From Bacteroidales bacterium (GTDB lineage: Bacteria; Bacteroidota; Bacteroidia; Bacteroidales; VadinHA17): 64,000 nt of DNA. Made by a program: the position numbers and the translations under genes. Below the pieces are notes generated by a model. That model had not been told where the DNA came from, searched no databases, and saw only the letters and a program-made list of their open reading frames with translations. This document shows, one piece after another, positions 15,290 through 23,390 of the stretch. The DNA is taken from the NCBI GenBank assembly GCA_022865305.1, contig JALHSP010000116.1, forward strand, positions 62,001 to 126,000. The letters run 5' to 3'. The first letter of the stretch is position 1. Each line of letters begins with the position of its first letter.

Positions 15290-18200
15290 ATGTTTAACCG
15301 TTTAGTAAAATATTTTCTCGAAAACCGTCTGGTAACATTCATTTTCCTTTTTGCCTTTATTACAGCAGGGATAGTATATTCTCCATTTAACTGGAAGACA
15401 GGGTTATTTCCACGAGATCCCATTCCTGTCGATGCAATTCCTGATATTGGTGACAACCAGCAGATTGTGGCAACGGAATGGATGGGGCGTTCACCAAAAG
15501 ATATTCAGGACCAGGTAACTTACCCGTTAACAACGGCATTGCTTGGTATTCCAGGTGTTCAGACAATCAGAAGCACATCAATGTTCGGAATGTCATTTAT
15601 TTACATAATTTTTAAAGATAATGTTGAGTTCTACTGGAGCCGCTCAAGAATACTGGAAAAGCTTAATTCTCTCCCTCCGGGAATCTTACCTTCAGGTGTT
15701 CAGCCTTCTTTAGGACCTGATGCAACTGCACTTGGACAAATCTTCTGGTACACTCTTGAGGGACGTGACCCCAAAACAGGAAAACCAAACGGTGGATGGG
15801 ATCCTTCAGAACTCAAAACCATACAGGATTTTTATGTTAAATACAGTCTTTCAACTGCCGAAGGTGTTTCCGAGGTAGCATCAGTTGGCGGCTTCATAAA
15901 AGAGTACCAGGTTGACCTTGATCCCAATGCTCTTAAGGCTTATAATGTGTCCGTTATGGATGTTATGAATGCTGTCAAAAAGAGTAACCTCGACATCGGT
16001 GCAGAAACCATTGAGCTTAATAATGTTGAGTACATCATTCGTGGTCTTGGTTATATAAAGAGTCTTAGTGATCTTGAATTATCTGTTGTTGCTGTCCGTA
16101 GCAACGTTCCTGTTCGAATCAAAGATGTGGCACATGTCACTTTTGGTCCTGCCACAAGACGTGGTGGGCTTGATAAAGGCGGATCAGAAGCTGTCGGAGC
16201 TGTTGTGGTTGCAAGATATGGCTCTAATCCGATGGAAGTAATTAATAATGTAAAAGACAAGATTAAGGAAATTGAAGCAGGGTTACCGCAAAAAACGCTA
16301 CCTGATGGTACTGTTTCTAAGGTAACTGTGATCCCATTTTATGACAGAACGGGACTGATCAAAGAAACAATAGGGACACTCGAATCTGCCCTTTCGCACG
16401 AAATCCTCATAGCTATTATCGTGATTATTGTCCTGGTGATGAACCTCAGGGCTTCTCTGATTGTCGCCGGGTTATTGCCATTAGGTGTTTTAATGACATT
16501 TATTCTAATGAGGTTTTTCGGTATCGATGCCAATATTGTGGCATTATCCGGTATTGCGATAGCAATTGGTGTTATGGTGGATATTGGCATCGTGGATGTC
16601 GAGAATATTCTCCGGCATCTCGAAATGTCTGAAAATCATGGAATACGCGGTAAAAAATTAATGCAGGTAATTTACCAGGCAACAACGGAGGTGAGAGCTG
16701 CTGTTGTGACTTCCATAGCAACAACCATTGTAAGTTTTCTTCCTGTGTTTGCACTGCAGGCTCAGGAGGGGAAAATGTTTCACCCGCTGGCCTGGACAAA
16801 AACCTTTGCCCTCCTTTCGGCATTTATTCTGGGAATAGTTGTACTGCCAACGCTTGTACATATTTTCTTTAACATCAGTTTCGACACTAAAAAAATCAGG
16901 AAGATATGGAACAGCGCACTTATATTAGCCGGTATATTCTTTGCAATTTTCTGGCACACATGGCCCGTACTCGCATTAACTGCTTTGGGGATAAATAACC
17001 TGCTTGATTACAAATGGTCTGTAAAACGTAAAGAATTTCCAAACTATATTAATATAGGCATCACTGTTCTGGTCGCAACATGGTATCTGTCTGTTGAATG
17101 GCTGCCACTCGGAGCACATAACAGCGAGTTTGTTAACTTCCTTTTTGTTGTCGGAATTGTAGCTGTCATTCTTCTGGCTTTAATGTCGCTGGTTCATTTT
17201 TATGAGAATATACTCCGGTGGGCTTTATTAAACAAATGGAAGTTTCTGATGATCCCTGCTTTTACCCTGATTTTTGGTCTGCTTGTGTGGCAGGGCGTTG
17301 ATAAAATATTCGGAATTATAGCGACCGGAGCTGAAAAAGCAGGATGGAAAAGTTTCCGACAGTCTTCAGCCTGGCAGAGTGCAGTTAAAACATTCCCCGG
17401 TACAGGTAAGGAGTTTATGCCATCACTTAATGAGGGTTCATTCCTTCTAATGCCAACAAGTATGCCGCATTCAAGTATTGAAAAAAACCTTGAATATATT
17501 GAAACACTCGATAAACGCCTTTCAACAATACCTGAAGTTGAAGTCGCAGTCGGTAAATGGGGACGGTTAAATTCCGCTCTTGATCCTGCACCGATCCAGA
17601 TGTTTGAAAATACAATCAACTACCGTTCAGAGTATATTCTCGATGAAAACGGCCATCGGATGCAGTTTAAAGTGGATAAAAAAGGCAATTATATCCTGAA
17701 GGACAATTCAACATACAATCCTTATTTTGAGACTTTCAGAGTTATTCCTGCGGATAGTCTTACTCAGGATAATAAAGGAGAATATTTTCGTCAGTGGCGG
17801 CCACAGATCAAAAAGCCTCTGGATATATGGAATGAGATTGTTAAGGTAACTGATATTCCGGGATTGACCTCAGCACCCAAATTGCAGCCAATTGAAACCC
17901 GTCTTGTCATGCTTTCAACAGGTATGCGCGCTCCGATGGGACTGAAAGTGTATGGCCCTGACCTTAATACAATAGAGCAGACCGGGATGATGTTTGAGAA
18001 AGCTTTAAAGGATGTACCTTCAATTAAGGCCTCAGCAGTTTTCTACGATCGTGCTGTTGGTGCACCCTATCTTGAGATAAAACTTAACCGTGAAGCAATG
18101 GCCCGTTTCGGGATGACCGTGAGCGATGTACAGGAAATATTGCAGGTTGCTGTCGGCGGAATGACACTTTCAACATCTGTGGAAGGTCGGGAACGCTTCC

Positions 18201-19162
18201 CGTTGAGAGTAAGGTATGCCCGTGAACTTCGCGATAATCCGGAGGATTTAAAACGGATTCTTGTCCCTGCTATGAATGGGGTACAGATTCCACTGGGTGA
18301 AATTGCTGATATTGATTACACCCGTGGCGCCCAGATGATCAGAACCGAAAACACTTTTCTTGTCGGATTTGTTATTTTTGATAGACTGGAAGGAAAAGCC
18401 GAAGTTGATGTGGTAGAAGAAGCCACAAAGATTTTAAAGGGGAAAATTGACTCGGGAGAAATAATCCTTCCTCCCGGAGTTACTTACAAATTTGCAGGTA
18501 ATTACGAAAATCAGTTAAGAGCTACAAAGAGGCTTTCTATTGTTGTTCCTATCAGCTTAATAATGATTTTGCTTTTATTGTATTTCCAATTCAGGACTAT
18601 TACAGCATCATTTATTCACTTTTCAGGTGTTTTCGTTGCTTTCTCCGGAGGATTTATTATGCTTTGGTTGTATGGTCAGGATTGGTTCATGAATTTCTCG
18701 GTTGCCGGATTAAACCTTCGCGACATGTTCCAGATGCATCAGATTAACCTGAGCGTAGCGGTCTGGGTTGGATTTATTGCCCTTTTCGGCATCGCTACGA
18801 ACGATGGGGTAATTATGGGTACGTATATTCACCAGGTGTTTGAAGAAAAGAAACCTGCCACTGTCCATGATGTACGGGAAGCAGTTGTTCTTGCTGGTAA
18901 AAAACGCGTACGGCCTGCTATGATGACTACTGCTGTTGCAGTAATTGCATTACTTCCTGTACTCTCATCAACAGGTAAAGGAGCTGATATAATGGTTCCG
19001 ATGGCAATCCCGACATTCGGAGGAATGATAATACAGGTAATGACAATTTTCGTCGTTCCCCTTTTTCAGGCTATGTGGAGAGAAGGAGCCGTAAGTCATA
19101 AAAAGAATGTAGCTGTTCAAACTATTAATAATCAATTGGAAGATGAAAACAACAGCATATAG
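15290..19162 (+). CDS. cusA: CusA-type heavy-metal efflux RND pump (copper/silver)
   Basis: The 1290-residue inner-membrane pump has the RND layout of two sets of transmembrane helices around two large periplasmic loops. Near residues 420-440 it carries GIAIAIGVMVDIGIVDVEN, the proton-relay segment in the form typical of Cu/Ag exporters (HME4 class). The protein is about 250 residues longer than E. coli CusA; much of the excess is an extra hydrophobic segment at about 530-690, which I recall as usual for Bacteroidota homologues. It would take metal from the periplasm and pass it to the outer-membrane channel through the adaptor. The TolC-like gene starts inside its last codons (20-base overlap), so the three pump genes form one operon. 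Confidence 0.9.
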   Translation: MFNRLVKYFLENRLVTFIFLFAFITAGIVYSPFNWKTGLFPRDPIPVDAIPDIGDNQQIVATEWMGRSPKDIQDQVTYPLTTALLGIPGVQTIRSTSMFGMSFIYIIFKDNVEFYWSRSRILEKLNSLPPGILPSGVQPSLGPDATALGQIFWYTLEGRDPKTGKPNGGWDPSELKTIQDFYVKYSLSTAEGVSEVASVGGFIKEYQVDLDPNALKAYNVSVMDVMNAVKKSNLDIGAETIELNNVEYIIRGLGYIKSLSDLELSVVAVRSNVPVRIKDVAHVTFGPATRRGGLDKGGSEAVGAVVVARYGSNPMEVINNVKDKIKEIEAGLPQKTLPDGTVSKVTVIPFYDRTGLIKETIGTLESALSHEILIAIIVIIVLVMNLRASLIVAGLLPLGVLMTFILMRFFGIDANIVALSGIAIAIGVMVDIGIVDVENILRHLEMSENHGIRGKKLMQVIYQATTEVRAAVVTSIATTIVSFLPVFALQAQEGKMFHPLAWTKTFALLSAFILGIVVLPTLVHIFFNISFDTKKIRKIWNSALILAGIFFAIFWHTWPVLALTALGINNLLDYKWSVKRKEFPNYINIGITVLVATWYLSVEWLPLGAHNSEFVNFLFVVGIVAVILLALMSLVHFYENILRWALLNKWKFLMIPAFTLIFGLLVWQGVDKIFGIIATGAEKAGWKSFRQSSAWQSAVKTFPGTGKEFMPSLNEGSFLLMPTSMPHSSIEKNLEYIETLDKRLSTIPEVEVAVGKWGRLNSALDPAPIQMFENTINYRSEYILDENGHRMQFKVDKKGNYILKDNSTYNPYFETFRVIPADSLTQDNKGEYFRQWRPQIKKPLDIWNEIVKVTDIPGLTSAPKLQPIETRLVMLSTGMRAPMGLKVYGPDLNTIEQTGMMFEKALKDVPSIKASAVFYDRAVGAPYLEIKLNREAMARFGMTVSDVQEILQVAVGGMTLSTSVEGRERFPLRVRYARELRDNPEDLKRILVPAMNGVQIPLGEIADIDYTRGAQMIRTENTFLVGFVIFDRLEGKAEVDVVEEATKILKGKIDSGEIILPPGVTYKFAGNYENQLRATKRLSIVVPISLIMILLLLYFQFRTITASFIHFSGVFVAFSGGFIMLWLYGQDWFMNFSVAGLNLRDMFQMHQINLSVAVWVGFIALFGIATNDGVIMGTYIHQVFEEKKPATVHDVREAVVLAGKKRVRPAMMTTAVAVIALLPVLSSTGKGADIMVPMAIPTFGGMIIQVMTIFVVPLFQAMWREGAVSHKKNVAVQTINNQLEDENNSI

Positions 19163-20594
19163 AAAATTACTGATTACATTTTTTGCTCTGGGTAGCTGGC
19201 TTGTCAGTCACAGCCAGCAGTACCCTGATTCTCTAATAAAATATCTCGAAATTGCTGCAAAGAACAATCCGGCGGTTCTGCAAAAATTCAGCGAGTACCA
19301 GGCTGCCCTGCAAAAGATCCCACAGGTAGGAAGTCTTTCCGATCCTGAGTTAAGTCTTGGGGTATTTCTGAAACCGATGGAATTGGTTAACGGCAATCAG
19401 GTGGCTGACATCAGGTTAATGCAGATGTTTCCCTGGTTTGGCGTTCTTAAGAATGCCAAAGATGAAATGAGCCTGATGGGTAATGCAAAATATGAGCTTT
19501 TCCGTGATGCAAAATTGCAGGTTTTTTATGATGTCCAGAGGACCTGGTACGATTTATATAAGATTCAGAAGGATATAAGTATTTCAGAAAAAAATATAGA
19601 AATTCTGAAAATAATCGAACGTCTTGCCCTGGTAAGATTTAAGTCAGCACCTTCAGGAAGCGCAGGAACAACATCTTCCACCACAAGCATGTCCTCCGGT
19701 TCCAGTCAAACCAGCAGTGCAGGTTCTTCAGGAATGCAGACCATGGGATCCGGTCAGGGAAATTCCGGTTCATCAGCATCAAATCAGCCTGCAGCATCAA
19801 TGCAAAACGCTACAATGGGTTCATCTTCGGGTAGCTCGGGACTTGCCGACTTATACAGGATCCAGATAGAAACCGGTGAACTTGAAAACAATATTGCTTT
19901 ACTGAAAAATCAGGAACAAAGCATTATTGCCCTGTTTAACAGTTACCTCAACAGGCCGCCTTTAGCTCCCGTTTTCACAAGTGAAGCTTTAGCCGCTGAT
20001 TCACTGGGTCTATCCCTGATAGCAGTTTCAGACAGTATCCTTGCAAAGAATCCCATGCTGAGCATGCTGGAATTTGAAAAGCAGTCTATTGATGCCCATA
20101 AAAAAATGGTTACCGCAATGGGCTATCCTATGGTCGGTTTAGGCATGAATTATTCACTTATCAGCAAGAATGCAATGTCAACATCTTCCATGAATGGTAA
20201 GGATATGGTCATGCCAATGGTTACTGTTACACTGCCGATTTACAGGAAAAAATACAATGCAATGGTTAAAGAAGCTGATCTTTTGAAGAATGCCACATCA
20301 CAAAATTACCAGGTTGTAGCCAACTCATTGCAGACAGATTATTACCAGGCAGTTCAGTTGTACCAGGATGCACTGCGCCGGGTAAAACTATATGAAAATC
20401 AGCATAAACTGGCTTCAAAATCACTTGATCTTATACTAAAAAGCTTCTCAACATCTTCATCAGGACTTACCGATGTTCTGCGCGTCCGTCAGCAAACCCT
20501 CGACTATGAACTTAAACAGGTTGAAGCCTTGGCTGATTTAAACACAGCTGTTGCATGGTTAAATCGATTAATGGCATTTTCACAAATAAAATAA
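19143..20594 (+). CDS. TolC/CusC-type outer-membrane efflux channel with a Met/Ser-rich insert
   Basis: The 483-residue protein has a signal peptide (cleavage near VSHSQQ) and the repeated helical outer-membrane-factor fold. Unusually, residues about 168-235 are a low-complexity stretch of Ser, Gly, Thr, Gln and at least five Met (for example SMSSGSSQTSSAGSSGMQTM). It is placed where the first coiled-coil hairpin turns back, the tip that docks on the periplasmic adaptor. The TolC-like protein of the second efflux operon (61651-62832) has no such insert. A metal-binding or docking role for the insert is inference. Confidence 0.88.
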   Translation: MKTTAYRKLLITFFALGSWLVSHSQQYPDSLIKYLEIAAKNNPAVLQKFSEYQAALQKIPQVGSLSDPELSLGVFLKPMELVNGNQVADIRLMQMFPWFGVLKNAKDEMSLMGNAKYELFRDAKLQVFYDVQRTWYDLYKIQKDISISEKNIEILKIIERLALVRFKSAPSGSAGTTSSTTSMSSGSSQTSSAGSSGMQTMGSGQGNSGSSASNQPAASMQNATMGSSSGSSGLADLYRIQIETGELENNIALLKNQEQSIIALFNSYLNRPPLAPVFTSEALAADSLGLSLIAVSDSILAKNPMLSMLEFEKQSIDAHKKMVTAMGYPMVGLGMNYSLISKNAMSTSSMNGKDMVMPMVTVTLPIYRKKYNAMVKEADLLKNATSQNYQVVANSLQTDYYQAVQLYQDALRRVKLYENQHKLASKSLDLILKSFSTSSSGLTDVLRVRQQTLDYELKQVEALADLNTAVAWLNRLMAFSQIK

Positions 20595-20606
20595 ATTAGA
20601 AACTCA

Positions 20607-21926
20607 ATGAAAAAAGTTAGGAAATTTAAAATATTTTCGAATAAATATATGAATTATAGTCTTTTACTGATACTGGGTATCTTTATAGGCTGGTTGTTTT
20701 TTCATTCCTCACGAAAAGAAGAGAAGAAGCTTGATCAACAGGCAGAAACAGTTAAGAGTGCTATCTGGACATGCGCAATGCATCCGCAGATAAGAATGCC
20801 GGAACCCGGCAAGTGCCCGATTTGCGGAATGGATTTGATCCCGCTTGTTCAAAGCAGTTCCGCCTCAATCGATCCTGGTGCTATACATCTTACCCCTGAG
20901 GCAGTTCAGTTAGCTAATGTTCTCACTACCGTGATTTCAAGACAGAAGCCTGTAAAGGAAGTCAGACTTTACGGAAAAGTACAAGCTGATGAAAGATTGT
21001 TACAGAGTCAGGTTTCCTATGTACCGGGCCGGATAGAACGATTGACCGTTAACTTTACGGGTGAATCCGTAGTAAAAGGACAGGTGCTGGCTCAGATTTA
21101 TTCTCCCGAGCTGGTTACCGCGCAGCAGGAGTTACTGGAATCGGCCAAAACCAAACAGGCACAACCTGCAATATACGAAGCGGCTAAAGAAAAACTTCAC
21201 CAATGGAAACTCACTGATAATCAGATCACAACTATTGAAGAATCTGGATCTGCACAGAATACAGTTGATATTGTATCAAATACTAATGGTATTGTAATAG
21301 CAAGGCGTGTAAACACCGGCGATTATGTCTCACAGGGTACGGTTTTATTCGATGTTGCCGACCTCTCGAAAGTTTGGGTCATGTTCGATGCCTATGAAAG
21401 CGATTTGCAATTCTTGCGTAAAGGAGAAAAAATCTCATTCACACTTCAGGCTTTACCAGGTGAAAATTATTTATCAAATATTGTTTTCATTGACCCTGTA
21501 ATTGATCCCGTAACCCGTGTGGCTAAAGTAAGGGTTGAGATAAGCAATGAAGCGGGCAGGATTAAACCAGAAATGTTTGCAACCGGAATTGTCTCTTCCA
21601 CACTTGATAGATTCCAGAATAATATAATTATTCCCCGATCTGCAGTTTTGTGGACAGGTAAGCGTTCCATTGTCTATGTTAAACAGCCAGGTATTGATGA
21701 ACCAGTTTTTAAAATACGTGAAATTGGACTAGGTCCGATGCTTGGAGAAAGTTATGTGGTTACTGATGGTCTTTATGAAGGCGAAGAGATTGTAACAAGT
21801 GGGACTTTCAGTGTTGATGCTGCAGCACAGCTTGAAGGGAAACCAAGTATGATGAATACATCAGGAGGGATGGTATCCAAAGAACCGGATCATGGGAATA
21901 TGCAGGGTATGCAGAAAATACAATAA
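20607..21926 (+). CDS. cusB: CusB-type periplasmic adaptor with N-terminal metal-binding domain
   Basis: The 439-residue protein has one N-terminal membrane anchor (about 13-30). It is followed by a heavy-metal-binding domain (TCAMHPQIRMPEPGKCPICG, about 55-74) and the usual adaptor parts: a barrel-sandwich hybrid (RLTVNFTGESVVKGQVLAQIYSPEL), a short helical hairpin, a beta barrel and a membrane-proximal domain. The C-terminal tail is Met- and His-containing (MMNTSGGMVSKEPDHGNMQGM), fitting copper or silver binding. It would link the CusA-type pump to the TolC-type channel and hand over metal. It follows the channel gene by 12 bases. Confidence 0.88.
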   Translation: MKKVRKFKIFSNKYMNYSLLLILGIFIGWLFFHSSRKEEKKLDQQAETVKSAIWTCAMHPQIRMPEPGKCPICGMDLIPLVQSSSASIDPGAIHLTPEAVQLANVLTTVISRQKPVKEVRLYGKVQADERLLQSQVSYVPGRIERLTVNFTGESVVKGQVLAQIYSPELVTAQQELLESAKTKQAQPAIYEAAKEKLHQWKLTDNQITTIEESGSAQNTVDIVSNTNGIVIARRVNTGDYVSQGTVLFDVADLSKVWVMFDAYESDLQFLRKGEKISFTLQALPGENYLSNIVFIDPVIDPVTRVAKVRVEISNEAGRIKPEMFATGIVSSTLDRFQNNIIIPRSAVLWTGKRSIVYVKQPGIDEPVFKIREIGLGPMLGESYVVTDGLYEGEEIVTSGTFSVDAAAQLEGKPSMMNTSGGMVSKEPDHGNMQGMQKIQ

Positions 21927-21939
21927 GAGTACAGTCACA

Positions 21940-22053
21940 ACCCTCGTTGCGATTCAAAAAGCAATTGCAGCAGCAGGCCATGATAATGTCAAATACAAAG
22001 CCGATGGGGAGGTATATAAAAAACTTCCTGAGTGTCGCCTTTACAGAAAATAA
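21940..22053 (+). pseudogene. C-terminal remnant of a heavy-metal-associated (HMA) protein
   Basis: From 21940 the frame reads TLVAIQKAIAAAGHDNVKYK, then DGEVYKKLPECRLYRK and a stop at 22051-22053. This matches the end of small secreted HMA-domain proteins of Bacteroidota, which I recall ending in LPECCLYR. The N-terminal part with the CxxC metal site and the signal peptide is absent, no start codon is available, and one terminal Cys is replaced by Arg. It directly follows the adaptor gene, where a copper chaperone would be expected. Confidence 0.6.
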
Positions 22054-22175
22054 ATATATCAACTTCAACAAAAAACATAATAATCTGATTCTCCAAAATC
22101 ATCAGATATTATAATTTTGCATAATGATATAAACAAATATCTTTGAAGTAAAAATTTTCCTCAAAACTTGATCCT

Positions 22176-22307
22176 GTGATCTCAAGGTTTATCAGATACC
22201 GGTTCGTCGTTATCATCCTTCTCCTTCTTCTGGTGGGGAGCAGTTGTGCAACTCACTACAAGCACAGGAAAATTAAGTCGGTTCCCTGCCCCTGTGAAAC
22301 AAGATAA
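22176..22307 (+). CDS. Tiny lipoprotein overlapping the 3' end of dinB
   Basis: A 43-codon frame starts at GTG 22176 and reads as a lipoprotein: a basic start (ISRFIRYRF), a hydrophobic run (VVIILLLLLVG) and a lipobox SSC with the Cys at residue 24. A short basic mature part follows that ends KSVPCPCETR. Similar very short proteins with a VPCPCE-type end occur in Bacteroidota as far as I recall. The last 52 bases overlap the end of dinB on the other strand. No ATG is available upstream before an in-frame stop at 22149. The structure of the frame is convincing, but its expression is not shown. Confidence 0.5.
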   Translation: MISRFIRYRFVVIILLLLLVGSSCATHYKHRKIKSVPCPCETR

Positions 22308-23362
22308 AACAGGTGAAGTTGCATGTCTTCACAATCATCCGATTCAAGATTTGAAACACTTACTCCCAATAATCTTACCCTGAATCCTTCAAGTTTAATT
22401 GATTTTCTTATTTCTGACACTTCTCTGTGAAGGGCATCAAAATCGCGGATATAATTCTGAAGAGTTTTACTCCGGGTTAATTGCCTGAAATCGGAAAACT
22501 TAACTTTAACTGTAACAGTCCTCCCTGTAGTTTCAGCATGTTCCAGGCGCTCCATTAATTCTTTCTCAACTTTGTATAATTCTGCTATAATTTCAAAGTC
22601 AGTTGTGAGATCTTTTTCATATGTCATTTCGGTACCGATGGATTTGCGTTCATATTCTGTTTCTACCGGACGATCATCAATTCCTCTCGCTATATCATAA
22701 TAAAATTTCCCTGCTTTACCAAAATTCCTTATCAGAGCCGGAAGTTCCCACTGTTTCAAGTCGCAGCCTTTATGGATCCCAAGCTTATGCATTTTTTCGG
22801 CAGTAACCTTTCCTATACCATAAAACTTTTCAACAGGGAGCTCTTCAATAAACTTCTCAGCCTTTTCAGGAGGAATAACGAACAATCCATCTGGTTTCTT
22901 TACTTCAGAAGCAATTTTTGCAAGGAACTTATTGACTGAAATCCCTGCTGATGCTGTAAGACCTGTCCTCTTTTTTATCTCCTTTTTAATCTCTTTTGCA
23001 ATAATCGTAGCCGAACCTATGTTCTTTTTATCGGTTGTCACATCAAGAAATGCTTCATCGATCGACAGCGGCTCAACAACATCGGCATATTCCTTAAAGA
23101 TCTCAAAAACTATCTCTGACACTTCATTATATCTCTCAAACCTGTGCCTTACAAATATCAGGTCAGGGCAAAGTCTTTTTGCAGTAACCGAGGGCATAGC
23201 CGATCTTACACCGAATTTCCTGGCTTCATAGCTGGCAGTAGCAACCACATGTCTTTTACCGCTTCCTCCCACTGCCAGGGGTTTGCCTTTAAGTTCAGGG
23301 TTATCGAGCTGCTCGACAGATGCGAAAAATGCATCCATGTCAATATGTATAATTTTTTTCAA
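22256..23362 (-). CDS. dinB: DNA polymerase IV (Y-family)
   Basis: The 368-residue protein has the Y-family catalytic motifs IDMDAFFASVEQ (residues 6-17) and SIDEAFLDVT (about 100-109), which carry the metal-binding acids. It also has the thumb helix-hairpin-helix region (FYGIGKVTAEKMHKLGIH) and a little-finger domain in the last third. It performs error-prone bypass of damaged DNA. The C-terminus runs about 20 residues past the usual LLGVSVSNL end (QLHLFYLVSQGQGTDL), and those codons lie over the tiny lipoprotein on the other strand, so the natural stop may have been lost. The helicase gene starts divergently 28 bases away. Confidence 0.95.
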   Translation of the reverse strand: MKKIIHIDMDAFFASVEQLDNPELKGKPLAVGGSGKRHVVATASYEARKFGVRSAMPSVTAKRLCPDLIFVRHRFERYNEVSEIVFEIFKEYADVVEPLSIDEAFLDVTTDKKNIGSATIIAKEIKKEIKKRTGLTASAGISVNKFLAKIASEVKKPDGLFVIPPEKAEKFIEELPVEKFYGIGKVTAEKMHKLGIHKGCDLKQWELPALIRNFGKAGKFYYDIARGIDDRPVETEYERKSIGTEMTYEKDLTTDFEIIAELYKVEKELMERLEHAETTGRTVTVKVKFSDFRQLTRSKTLQNYIRDFDALHREVSEIRKSIKLEGFRVRLLGVSVSNLESDDCEDMQLHLFYLVSQGQGTDLIFLCL

Positions 23363-23390
23363 TACAAAACAAAACTAAAAAGAAAATATT

